From Glomus cerebriforme (Eukaryota; Glomeromycota; Glomeromycetes; Glomerales; Glomeraceae): a stretch of 33,012 nt of DNA. The first letter of the stretch is position 1, and the number at the start of each line of letters is the position of its first letter. A model generated the notes under the pieces. That model made no database searches. It was given only the letters and a program-made list of their open reading frames with translations, and was not told the origin of the DNA. The translations under genes were made by a program, and so were the position numbers. Positions 10,106 through 21,300 of this stretch are shown here, in pieces. Location: the NCBI GenBank assembly GCA_003550305.1, contig QKYT01000332.1, forward strand, positions 37,863-70,874. Direction: 5' to 3'.

Positions 10106-11070
10106 AATAGATCATGGCAAATTACTTTTTCTTTTATTGAAACCAAATTTGATTTATTTTATAAAAGATTAATTTCATTAATTTTTATTAATTTTAAAAA
10201 AGATTATAAACTTTACAATTATAATTATTAATAATAATTATTATTTGTATTTTATATATGTATTTTTTATTAATGATGAATTCCTAAAAATCTTTTATGA
10301 ATAATAACTTTTCTTATATTTTTATATTAATAAATCTTAAGATATTATTATTTAAAGTAAGTTAAATATAATAATTTTACAAAAAAGTTTTCTATAATAT
10401 GATTTTAACTTTTTAACTTATATAAATGGCATTTTTTAAACATCTTTATCCAATTATTTCTTTTGAGAATAGCATTACAAGATGTTATTATACAAACAAT
10501 ATTTTTGAAAGTTTCATTTAAGTCTATTAATTGTTTATTATTAAATAATATATAAATTATAGATATAAATTCATTTTTTTTTTAAAATTATTTTTATTGC
10601 ATCCATTTTCAAGATCTTATGCTGTATAATGAACTTAATTGTTATTCATTGTTGCTTAATACATGATTTCGAATACTCGGAAAAAAATTTTATTCAATGT
10701 GACCAGTAGCCGGCAGTAGATACACTTAAAGCATATTTTATTGATTCGGCTGGCATTAAGCGTTGCGTATATGTGAAGAATAGTTAGTTTAGAAAAAATT
10801 ACGGTGACGAAAAATATCACGTGAATTTAGTAGTTATACGCTGAAGGTCTATCAAAACTCTGTCATCTTTCCTAAATACTAGACGATGACGATAACAATA
10901 GTAGGTAGGTATTTACGTAAATTAACATAATTTAATGCTATACGTTCATCATAAATTAAGCATTATAAATGATAAACTTTATTCGTAAAGAAAAATTTAC
11001 AAGCTAAAAAACCAATAAATGATAAATATAATGACAGTTAAAATTTAACAAATGGTAAGTATTCATGATC
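10106..11070. other. Intergenic, AT-rich then mixed composition
   Basis: 10106-10650 is very AT-rich and empty. From 10660 to 10930 the composition is more balanced (CCAGTAGCCGGCAG, ATCACGTGAATT) but shows no sustained frame, tRNA boxes or splice-ordered coding blocks. A TCACGTGA palindrome is at 10817-10824. Confidence 0.4.
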
Positions 11071-11733
11071 TTACAAACTATAATCTATGAATAAGTTGAC
11101 ACGTCCTCTTGGACCGAAATCAACTACAACATCTCCGGATTCAATGTGGAGAAAACGACAACCGATCTGTAAAATAATTATCAAGTTAAAAAAAAATTGT
11201 AATTTGGAAATACACAAAACACCAATATTCATACCAAATCATCAGAATTTCCTTTTTCATTATCTCTTTCACGAGCTTGAACACATAATTTTTCGTGAAG
11301 ATTACAGTCGAAGGTAAAGGATTCATTCCATTCAGGATTATTTGTATGTGACTTGACTTCTGTTTTCATTACAGTATCTTCCTTATTTTCGATCCAAAGT
11401 TCAACATATGGGTCACCTTATAACAAGGAGGGTACGTCAATTATGCAATTACATTAAAATTATTGAATTCTGTTACTTACTTAAATCATCTATTTATTAA
11501 AAAAAGAGAAAAATAGATGTAAATGTTTGTAAACTAGTAAACGGAATATATGATTATTGATGCAACTTGTAAGACTCACGTCCTGTTGGTGGATCTAAAT
11601 CTTTTAAATCTCTTCCATTAACTTCAAAATTATGAATAAGATAAAGAAAAGGTCAGTGAGAAAATACCATCTTAATAACAACACTTTTTCATCTTTTCTG
11701 ATACCTACGAACAGTAACTCTCATGAGAACCAT
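11071..11733 (-). CDS. Single C2-domain protein (117 aa), with probable 9-nt microexon
   Basis: Exons on the reverse strand: 11709-11733, 11580-11621, 11481-11489, 11235-11416 and 11071-11166. All junctions are in frame with GT/AG ends (GTAGGT, GTGAGT, GTAAGT, GTATGA). The product is almost only a C2 domain: MRVTVLNGRDLKDLDP as strand 1 and loop 1, SDPYVELW, NPEWNESFTF, then a third loop with SDDLIG, and GRVNLFIDY as the last strand. C2 domains bind phospholipid membranes, often with calcium. Asp 16, 18 and 27 are present, but part of the third loop reads ARERD instead of the usual DxD, so calcium binding is uncertain. Without the microexon the frame still holds (TGRDPYVELW), but the family-typical Ser before DPYV is lost. 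Start: the ATG immediately before the first strand. Confidence 0.82.
11481..11489 (-). other. Candidate 9-nt microexon of the C2 gene
   Basis: On the reverse strand the nine bases ATGATTTAA lie between AAATAG and GTAAGT, splitting a 163-nt gap into introns of 90 and 64 nt, both normal for this window. In phase it encodes H-D-L-S across its borders, completing the canonical C2 sequence SDPYV. Confidence 0.65.
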
Positions 11734-12863
11734 TGTGTTTTGTCGTTTATATTGTTATATTGTATATTATACTTCTTAATGTATCAGTTAGATTAATGAG
11801 AGGATGAGAAAAGGCACAAGTTATATAAATGAAAATTGTAAAACTTGTGACTAACAATTTCCAATGTCTGATGATTTATTTCAATCGTATGTTTACACCA
11901 ATATTGCAATACTAGAACCGGACGTGAAGTAGCTCGTGTTCTTCTTCCAAGCCATGGTTGACACAATAGTACTATCCCTTAAATTAGTCAACCTTCAATA
12001 TCACTTTTTGTTTGATATAATAAATAAATTAAAGAAACTAAACAAAATAATCAAACGATAAAAAAAGCTGCTGATATATAGTTTTGGGTATAATCATGAG
12101 CATATAAGTAGTCTCCGAATTAATAAATTCTTAGATTCTTTTTCTATACTAGGAAAAGTTCATAAAGTACCGATCCGGCGATCCATGGTTCCCGGGCCTG
12201 ATTTAGTGTTAAAAAAATAGCGTGACAATTATTCCCTATGATAATTTCCCACGTTAAAAATCAGAATTTTCCTTTTTTTTTTTACCATTAAAGAATAGTG
12301 AAATCTATTTTTATTTATGAAATCATTATTATAAAATCTTTCAAAAGTAAAATCACATGACTGGAATTTCAGCCGGGGCAAAGAAAAGGAGCTAATATAA
12401 TTACTATATAAGGTATATAAGGGAAGTATCGTTTGGGTATGTCTTAAGGCATAATTTAGCAATTGTCAATTTGGGGTAAAATTCCAAACAAGTATTATCT
12501 GGGCTGAGAATGAATGGCAAGGTTATGGTAGGCAGTATGATGAATGTCTTCACAGGTATGTAAGATAAGTGCAAGTAGGTTAACATGAACAATATTAATT
12601 AACTTTCTTTATGTTAGCCACGGATGCCATGTTCGAGAATATATAATTCAAAAGCTGACTGTCACATTAAAGATATTTTAGATAACACAAAACTTCATCA
12701 AGGGTTGAAAGAGTGCTAGCGTAAATGACTCTCCTGATAGCAAAAGACCTTATAATAATTGATTATATTGGAAAGCTAATCTAAAAATCCTTGTAAATTC
12801 TTAATTATAATAATTGTTCTTTTATTGTAGTATAGAAAATAGTTAAATATAAATAAATATACA
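11734..12863. other. Intergenic between C2 and SPRY genes
   Basis: No gene was recognised. The sequence is of mixed composition around 11880-12200 (GAACCGGACGTGAAG, GATCCGGCGATCC), with a 7-bp stem GGTTGAC/GTCAACC at 11956-11962 and 11987-11993. Short reverse-strand open frames near 12229-12592 lack family features. The first part holds the C2 gene's upstream region and the last part the SPRY gene's 3' flank. Confidence 0.4.
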
Positions 12864-14029
12864 TTAACTTATTTGTTGGTTAATATCATCTAGTGAAATA
12901 TCATCTAGTGAAATATCATCTGGCCGTATACCTGAAATTACGCTATCATACCATTGAGTAATCTCATTTTGATTATTTCTTTCATTTTCGAATATTTTCT
13001 TAAAAAAAAAAAAAAAAGGAAAAAAAAATTCATAAATATAAAAAAAAAAAAAAATAATCATTAAAAAAAATTTTATTGGAATTATAAATATAGAATACCT
13101 CAGCATAAGCATCAATATTAAATTTAAATGGTTCTTGACCAAAATTAAGTTTAACCTTTTCACCTCTAGTCCGTAATCCAATTATAGGATAATAATCATT
13201 TCCTGGTAGATTTTGAAAAGCAATTCCTGATAATGAATAAATTTCTAATTAAAATCTGTTTATCATAAGTAAAAATGGTTTTATTTTATACATACCCAAA
13301 TTTTTTCCATTTTTAGTATAAAAAGCTTTTTTACTAAAGAAATTAATTGCACAACCAATTATATCACCAGTAGTAAATAGAGGACCATACGGAGCTCCTG
13401 TACCAGTAGATTCAAATTTATTTCCATCGTCCCCATGATATCCAAAAGATTTTGGTTCCCATCCTATAAAAATCCCACAATAAAGAATAAATTATCCACA
13501 AAGAATAATAACTGAAAAAAATACAAATTAAACCTGGTAATCGATCTAGCGGAACTCCTTTCTCGCAAAATCCGACTCCAATCAATCTTAAAAATAAAAT
13601 AATAATAAAAATCATAAAAGAACATTTTTAAGAATTAAACTTATGGAAAAAAAAATCTTACCCATCTCTTCCCTTACTAATGACTTCAACTTCAAAATAA
13701 AATATTCCAACTTTATCAGGAATAGGAAAATTCGATCTTGCAATACCCGAATCAGCATCTCTAACCCCCAATCCTTTTCAGAATAATATTTTTCGTAGTT
13801 ATAAATCGATAAAAAAATAAATAAGAAAAACATAAGAATAAATATAAATGTAAATGTAATATTTACCATTATAATGTACAATTAATCCATCATCATCTAC
13901 AACATTAACATTAATTGAAGAATCCTTTTTACTCATTTTATTTGGTAAAATAAAAGGTAAAGCAACATATTTATTACATAATGCTAAAGGACTATTTTTT
14001 AAATAAGAAGGTAAATTTTGTTCTCCCAT
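12864..14029 (-). CDS. SPRY-domain protein, RanBPM-like, short form (252 aa)
   Basis: Six exons on the reverse strand: 13867-14029, 13662-13773, 13534-13586, 13296-13463, 13099-13226 and 12864-12998. Every junction has GT/AG ends and keeps one frame. The SPRY domain spans residues ~60-200 with the RanBPM-type blocks [68 protein letters not shown] and [14 protein letters not shown] domains are protein-interaction modules; in RanBP9/10 and yeast Gid1-type proteins they act in the CTLH ubiquitin-ligase complex. Here the LisH, CTLH and CRA parts that normally follow are absent, and the protein ends 44 residues after exon 5 with an acidic tandem repeat. It is therefore probably a family expansion member and not the core CTLH subunit. 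The start is the only in-frame ATG before NLPSYL. Confidence 0.85.
12886..12925 (-). repeat. 15-bp tandem repeat coding DDISL in the SPRY gene tail
   Basis: The 15-bp unit ATATCATCTAGTGAA is repeated, with the last copy partial. On the coding strand it makes [13 protein letters not shown]. The unit length is a multiple of three, so copy-number change would keep the frame. Confidence 0.85.
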
Positions 14030-15049
14030 TATTAATTAGAAAATCGTTTTTTTTTCTCGAGATAAAGAAGAAAAAAAAATAATAAATTTAAAAGAATTTT
14101 ATGTTTAAGAAATAAGAATGAAAACTGATTTAACTGTTGAACTATTATTTATTGGAAAAGAAACAACAGAAATAATAATGGAAATGATCTGTTACAATGA
14201 TCTTCATTAAATCAAACGCAGTAAAATAGTAATTTCAATAACATATATATAAATATATATATTATTCAAATCGAAATATTTTATTTATAGTGGACTATAA
14301 TGATGGATTTAAGAGGAAATAATTTTACCTGATATAAGCTGCGGCTACAAAATTCTAAATTTATACAGTCTCATTATTTTCCTTTTAAAATTGTAATCAT
14401 TAACGATATAAATATAATGTATGTATGGGATTAATAAGTTTTATAATTGTTAATATCATAATTTCGAATGAAGTTATTAATCACTTGTGAAAATTTCTTC
14501 AACGGTTGAACTAATACCCAAATAACGGTAAAAATAATTCCGAAAGTTTCTTTATTAATTTATTAATCAACATGTTTATTAATTACGGCATGACGTAATT
14601 CATGCAATAACAAATATAACTTACAGATACAGTATTATAACTGGTGAGAAAAAGAGATCATCCTGAATTATCTTAATGATGACTTTTCTATATACATTTT
14701 CTCCTATATCTAAAATTTATGAAAGAAGGGATGAATTAAAATGAAGGGTTTTTGATTTACATTGAGAATTTAGACTTATTTAACTTATTTACCGAATACC
14801 TCCCTTTCAATATGGGATTTTCCACGCGTAATTAAAGTTAGATCGGGTGAATACGTGATTAGACTAGAAATTAAATTACTAAACTAAAAGATGGCACCAT
14901 TTTTTTTTGCATATTTGGTGATATTAGTGATATTACGCCAATTAAATTCATCACGTGAGGTATGCATCATTTTTAAGTAAGCGGCACTTATTTGATGATC
15001 ATTCACGCTTAAATGTTATAAAAGTTAGCCGTTTTATTCCCAAAAATTT

Positions 15050-15081
<32 letters not shown>

Positions 15082-15104
15082 TTTCCTTCGTAAAAAAAAT
15101 AACC
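14030..15104. promoter_or_regulatory. Shared divergent upstream region of SPRY and F-box genes
   Basis: 1,075 bp between two genes that point away from each other. It holds a TCACGTGA palindrome (14951-14958), a GCATGACGTAATTCATGC-type near-palindrome near 14588, a TATA-like TTATAAAAG at about 15015 (some 85 bp before the F-box ATG), and a long T-run followed by an A-run at about 15048-15080. No coding frame was seen. Promoter roles are inferred from position only. Confidence 0.4.
15048..15080. repeat. Homopolymer T-tract followed by A-tract
   Basis: Roughly two dozen T followed by about eleven A, just upstream of the F-box start codon. It is self-complementary. Poly(dA:dT) tracts commonly exclude nucleosomes at fungal promoters; the exact length may also be an assembly artefact. 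Confidence 0.8.
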
Positions 15105-16806
15105 ATGAAAAAAATATTACCAATAGAAATATTACAAAAGATATTCGGTTCACAATTAGAAATAACAACATTATATAATTGTCTATTAGTGAATAGATTA
15201 TGGTGTAAAACTGTAGTACCTTTATTATGGCAAAACCCATTTTCACATTTTGATAAAAATAAAATACAAAGATGGCAATACAAAAGTTCTTTAATAAATA
15301 CTTACATTACATGTTTAGATTCAAAAGTGAAAATTCATTTAAAAAATTCAAATGTAATTTTACCAGAAGAAATAATTAATAGAAAACCCACTTTTAATTA
15401 TGAATCTTTTTTACAAAGTTTGAATTATGTATTATTATTTCAATCGACAGGAAATTGGATTGGTGAAATAGAAAATTGTACTTTACATAAATTAACATTT
15501 AGACATTATCTTTTAGTTGAAGAATTATGTAAATTATTCTTTGCTTCTTCATGGAATTTAAAAGAATTGATATATGATAAACCACATTCTTCACCTCATG
15601 TACAAGAATTAGGATATATTCAATTAAGATATTTAGGAGGAGCAGAACGATCAATTTCAAAATTAGTATCATTTCAAATATATGATTTAATTCCAAATGA
15701 AATATTATTTACTTTATCACAATTATCTCATAATTTATCAGTAATACATATTGAAACGACTGGTGATAATGATGATGCTTTAGCATCATTAATTAGTGTA
15801 CAAAAAAGTTTAAAAAAGTTAATTATTTGTAGTGAAGATACTTTACCAAAATTATCTGATGCTTTAAGATCAATTTCATTATTATCTTTAACCCATGTAG
15901 AAATTAATTGGGAATTTTGTATACCATTTGATATATTTTGTACTTGTTCTGATACTTTGGAATATTTTTCTGTACATCAATATTATTCAGGAACGTTATC
16001 TAGAAATACTTTTCATCAATTTTCTAATACTCAATTTAAAAAATTACATACTTTAAAAATTATTACACCAAAATTATATTCTGATCAAATTTCTACTCTT
16101 ATAAAAAATGCTAAAAATAGTTTAAAATATCTTCATTTAGATTATGAAAAAATTTCTATTAATTCTTCTTTAGAATTAATTAATACTATATCATCATGTT
16201 CTCAATTAATTAATTTGGAAATTTTTATACCAGATAATTCAATATCTTGTATAATTAATTTATTATCTTGTTGTACAAAATTACAAAAGATTTCTTTTTT
16301 AACTGGTGATTCTTTTAATGATTTAGATGAAAATTATTCTTATACTTTAGATATTAGTGATGTATTACCAAAAATTGGTAAAATATTACCAAATAATTTA
16401 AATGTATTTTATTTAAGTCATAATTGGACTGTTTCCGTAAATTCTTTAAAAGATTTCTTAAAAGAATATGAAAAAAATTTTAAAAAAAGAGGAGGAAAAA
16501 AATTGGATTTTAGAATAGTAAAAGAATTATCTGCTGAACATATTGATATTATTGAAGAGTTTGGTAAACGTGGTATATTGGATTTAGAAAATACTGCACT
16601 TGGTAGAAATTTACAATTCTATCGTCAACAAATTGAATGGAAATTATCACGTAACATCATTATCAATAGGTAAGCATATGAAAAAAAAAGTCTAGAATTT
16701 TAATTTATATTATTCACATTCTTCTTTTCTTTTTTTTTTTAGAAGGAAAGCATTAAATAATAACACACATCATCTATATAATATTAACGTAAAAAAGAAT
16801 TTTTAA
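15105..16806 (+). CDS. F-box protein with leucine-rich-repeat-like body (542 aa)
   Basis: Exons 15105-16669 and 16743-16806. Residues ~1-45 form an F-box (LPIEILQKIFGSQ...LLVNRLWCKTVVPLLW), the part that binds Skp1 in SCF ubiquitin ligases. The rest has irregular leucine-rich repeats (for example HNLSVIHIETTG, LKKLIICSED, LTHVEINWEF, LKYLHLDYEK, LINLEIFIPD) that would select substrates. Large F-box/LRR families are typical of Glomeromycotina. Without splicing the frame stops at 16671-16673, inside the donor (AG|GTAAGC). Removing the 73-nt intron, which ends in a long T-run and AG, adds 22 residues to a TAA at 16804. Leu codons are almost all TTA and third positions are strongly A/T. The start is the ATG directly before LPIEIL. 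The substrate is unknown. Confidence 0.88.
16670..16742 (+). other. Terminal intron of the F-box gene (stop on retention)
   Basis: GTAAGC donor, T-rich tract and AG at 16741-16742. If retained, the donor itself reads AGG TAA and terminates the protein after NIIINR. If spliced, the protein gains a basic tail (RRKALNNN...VKKNF). Confidence 0.7.
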
Positions 16807-18343
16807 AAAAAAATTTATCGAACGAAACTGCGATCTGCTTCAACAAACATTTTCTCATGACCAGAAATGCATACCCCTGCAGGATGAGCTGATGAGGAAA
16901 GAAAACATTTTAAAACATATATTATTTATATTTATTTATTTAATTTATTTCTTATTATTTATACGAAATATATATATTATATATATATTATATATATACA
17001 CATACATGTATATATATATATATATTAATAAAAATTAAATACGATTGACGATTAACGACTTAAAGGTATATATAGGTATATATTGTTTAATGGATTATTG
17101 TCTGACAACAAAAAAAAACCACAAAATATTCATACCTTGTTCTCGGAGGAAAAACCACTAAAATTTGACCAGGGATTATTACCCGATATATCTGTCGGGA
17201 TAGCGATTTTTCGTACCACATATACCTATCATTCTAACTGATTACAATAATTTTTCCTCATCATTGTTGTAATTTGTGATCGTCTACTAATAAAGGTAGA
17301 TCTGATATATGTGGTACTATTTGGCGCGATGATAGGAGCCTAAAACTACCTAAATATGTAAGAGGAATAAATGCTTTATTTTTATTTGTTGTCTAAATTT
17401 GGGTTATAATCTACCTAAATGTCCTTTTGGTATACACAACGTTTAGGGTATAAGTTAATTAGGTTGAATGTTTTTAATCAACATTTTAAAGTTATTAAGG
17501 AGTGACTGATATTGTAGAATTTAATAAATTCATTCATGTATAATTGAAATATTTACTATATACAGACAATAGGAAAACCCTTGTGTACAGCTATTATATT
17601 CTAACAATAATTTCGAGGGTCCTGATGATCATAGCACAATGTTAACGTTAAAGCCATTTTCAATTTTGTTAAGATTATCAAAAAAAAAAAAATTTTTTTT
17701 TTTTACTTGTAGGATAAGAAAACCAGTATCAAAAAAGTATATGATAAGTTTTCAAGACAAATTTCAAGTTGACCACCAATGTTTTATAAATAATCTTTTC
17801 CTACCAACAATACTATCAATTATGAGCATTCTTAATACATATTTGTTATTATGCATCATGTGATACTAACCGAAGCCAATAAATGCTAATTATACTGAAA
17901 GTAGAATTTGAAGATCACATGATTTAATATATTACTTTTTGCACTGTAGGACTTTAGTAACTTATGTGGCTCGACTTGACCAAAGAATTTATGCAAGATA
18001 GGTTAAACCACAATGATTCTGATGGTAAAGTAATTCCTTGTTTAAACTAACCTAGGGACCTATTGTTATCCAGATCATATATAGTGTTTCAGAATACTCT
18101 TAAAATGGTTTTAAGCTTGTTAAAGGATAAGGCGTGTGCTTTGTTATATATACACATGTCATATTAAATTATTGTTCTTTTATATATATAATATACTTAC
18201 AAATAATACGAATCATCGTATCAAAAAATGACTGACAAAACATATTGTACGAGTCGCAGTTATATATCGGACAATGCTTTGTGTAATTATTAATTTATTA
18301 AATAATTCAATAGTTTCACTTCACATATCCTCTCATTTATCTT
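16807..18343. other. Intergenic between convergent F-box and DIS3 genes
   Basis: Contains an AT microsatellite (about 16965-17030), an inverted pair GTACCACATATA (17213-17224) with TATATGTGGTAC (17306-17317), a hairpin-capable CCCGATATATCTGTCGGG near 17182-17199, an A-run/T-run at about 17681-17705, and TCATGTGA and TCACATGA palindromes (about 17858 and 17914). The phrase ATTACTTTTTGCACTGTA near 17930 resembles an altered Tc1-type end. No coding gene was recognised. Confidence 0.45.
16965..17030. repeat. AT-dinucleotide microsatellite
   Basis: Nearly uninterrupted TA/AT repeats with small breaks (TTA, CACATACATG). Confidence 0.9.
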
Positions 18344-21300
18344 TTAAATTTTCATCTTTTTTTTTCTTCCTCCATTATTATTATCCCTTTTATCCTTTTT
18401 TTTATTATTGTTGTTGTTTTCTTCAACCTTTACTTTATTATAATCTTTACTATAATCTTTACTTACTTCATTAGATATACTCAATCCAGGTACAAATGGT
18501 TTAACTAATTCCAGTTTTAATTTTTGCCTCATACCTCCTGCACCACCTCCAACTAAATCTTCATTCACACTCAGTTGTACTATGACTTTATCAAACATCT
18601 TAATACTTATTGGCTTACCGTCTCCTGTAATACTATCTAGACTTTTATCATGTGAATTATAAACAATTAAAGGGGTTGAAGTTGACGTTGTTGAATTTGT
18701 TTTTGTTTTAGATGAAGAATTGTCTGATGAATATACAAATCCCTCTATACCATATCTATTAATAAAAATAAATATAATTAGTTTAGAATCAGGAAAAAAA
18801 AAGGTTGCAAATAATAAATACTTTTGTACTAGTACGGCGAATCCATTCTTTAACACACGAATAACATATCCTTCGGCTTGTTCAGTTTTTCCTTTAAAGA
18901 AAAGATGTGTATGCAATTCTACAGAATTTCGAGCTGCCATTTGCGCCATTCTATGCCTATAATTTAATACACCACAAAGTTGGTCAATTCTTTTTTTATC
19001 CGTAAGTTCACTACCATACACTACATTATCATCTATGGATGCAGCTAACATTCTATGTACAATTATATCGGAATATCTTCGAATTGGCGATGTAAAATGG
19101 GTATAAATTTCTGAAGCAAGACCATAATGTCTAAATTCTTGCTCTGAAATTGTACCAGAACAAAAATAGACGGCTTGCATCATGCATCTCGTTGTCAATA
19201 TTCTTAATAATTTGTTGAAATATGGATCTTCAGGTATCTTTACGATATAACAGTTAGTTAGAAAGCATAAAATAATTATAATTATAATTCTTTTCTATAA
19301 AAGATAAAGTTTTACATACCACTGCTTTATCTAGAGAGTCCGCCAGAGCCTTTGATGTCTCAAAATGTAACATTAATCCAAAAGGAGAAATAGATTTCAC
19401 TAAATCTTCAAGCTTAGATTTAGTTGGCTGAGGATGACGTCTAGAAATCATTTATATATTAGTTATCGTAAACTGTACTAAAAAATTAATTACATATATA
19501 ATTATTAATTACCTTAGTAGTGACGAGTCAATAAACTTTGTATATATCTTTTTAGCTACTGATATATTAGCCAATAACATAAATTCCTCAACGAGTGCAT
19601 TTGTTTCTTTCAACTCCTTCATTTCGACATCAACAGGATCTTGTGAATCAAAATCTAATTTAAATCGAACTTCGGGACTGGCAAGTGTTAATGCACCACG
19701 TTCCATACGTCTTGCACGAAGTTTTTTGGCCATTTCATTTAAAATTCTAAGACCTTTTGTTAAATCATCCTGTAAACGTCTATAACAATTTATTAGTATC
19801 AATAACTTTAACATGATTTGCAACATAAATAAATTTTAAAATTAATCTAAAATTATCCTTACTGGTCATCAATACGAGCTTGAGCTTGTTCGTATGTGAA
19901 AGATTCCTTCGACGAAATAATGCTCTTTGTAAAAGAAACGTTTACGATTTCCGCTTCAGGATTCAATTCCTAAAATATATAATATATTAATTTAAATTCA
20001 AATTTCAATACCTTAAAATTTAATTTTAATAATTACCCAAATACAAGAAAATGCAAGTCTTTCAACATTACTTCGAAGGGAGCATAAATCTGTAATATAA
20101 ATAAAAAATTAACAATTAAAATCTAATAATGTTAAATTTGTTGATTTAACTTACTTGTTCCTAATAATTCTGGCAACATATCAATACGCTTATTAACCAA
20201 ATAAACTGTTGTTCCGCGCGAAGCCGCCTCGTCATCCAGTGGAGTATTTGGTTTAACAAAATGTGTAACATCTGCAATATCTAGGAAAAAAAATATATAT
20301 ATATATTAACATTATTTGATAAATCAAAAAGCAATATTTTAAGGTAACACTTACGAACTCCAACTTCATAGTTATTGTTTGGTAATGGTCTCACATGTAA
20401 AGCATCATCAATATCCGTACATCCTAAATATAAAAAGACAATTAATATATATATATTATATATATTTATTAACTAATTGTATAAATCATACCAGGTGGAT
20501 CTATGCTACAGACATTCAAATGTCTTAAATCAGCTCGTCCTTGTAAATGTTCATCCTTAACTACCCATGAACTACCTTCAACAGGTAAACAATTCAAAAC
20601 TTGCTGTGCAAATTCTTGATGTGGCACATCATGCTCCAAAAGTAAAACTTCTGTTTCAGTTGATTTATCACCTGCAGCACCAAGTGCCCTTACAAAGTGA
20701 CCCATTGGAAATCTATATACAGAAATCTAAATGTTATAATTTCTAATAAATAGTAATATTGAATAATGATAAACTCTTCTTACATAGAATCCTTCGGCCA
20801 TGAATCGATGGCAACCAATATTCTTTGTTCCATAAGACTTTGAGCTTGTCTAGTTCTTATATTTATTCTTGGTATTCGTCTATCAATAGGATAAACTGAC
20901 ACATTTTCTGATAAAGTTGATGTACTGGAACCTTTAACAGATTGCTTGTTAATGAACCCACAATATCTATAAATCGAAAAATTTATTAAGAGAAATATAT
21001 TTTTAAAAAAAAAATTTTTTATTTGCAAGTTCACATACTGTCTCCAATTCCTCTTAATAATTCCGACAACTTTTCCGGTAGGTTGTGGTGACAATTCACT
21101 ATCTGCCTCTTCAGGCTGTTCTTTAGGTTTGCCATTCTTTTGTAATTCTTCAACTAAATTCTTTTCTTCCTCTAGTTTTTGTAGTGAACAAAAGAATTCA
21201 ATATAAAACATAATATTCTATATTATAAATACTATGAAGATTTATTATTATGATTATATCAACCTTCTTCAACAATTACTGCAGTTGGAGTCCTAAGCCA

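Noticed and set aside
11087..11317. Plus-strand open frame of 76 codons opposite the C2 gene
   Set aside because: It is the antisense of C2 exons and crosses their intron; the reverse strand has the coherent domain.
12229..12592. Two overlapping short reverse-strand open frames
   Set aside because: No domain, no splice-ordered continuation and no sequence coherence; likely chance in AT-rich DNA.
10660..12640. Possible tRNA B-box-like words (TTCGAAATC near 10667 in reverse complement; GTTCGAGAATA near 12631)
   Set aside because: No matching A box, acceptor stem or cloverleaf could be drawn at either place.
15034..15283. Reverse-strand open frames at the start of the F-box gene
   Set aside because: Low-complexity Phe/Lys translations of the T/A tracts, antisense to a clear F-box.
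16880..16905. CTGATGAGGAAAGAAA, resembling a hammerhead ribozyme core or a C/D snoRNA C box
   Set aside because: No stem II can form between CTGATGA and GAAA, and no correctly spaced D box with a terminal stem was found.
17905..17950. ATTACTTTTTGCACTGTA as the end of a second Tc1-like element
   Set aside because: No partner terminus or TA-flanked body could be found, so the resemblance is only noted in the spacer entry.
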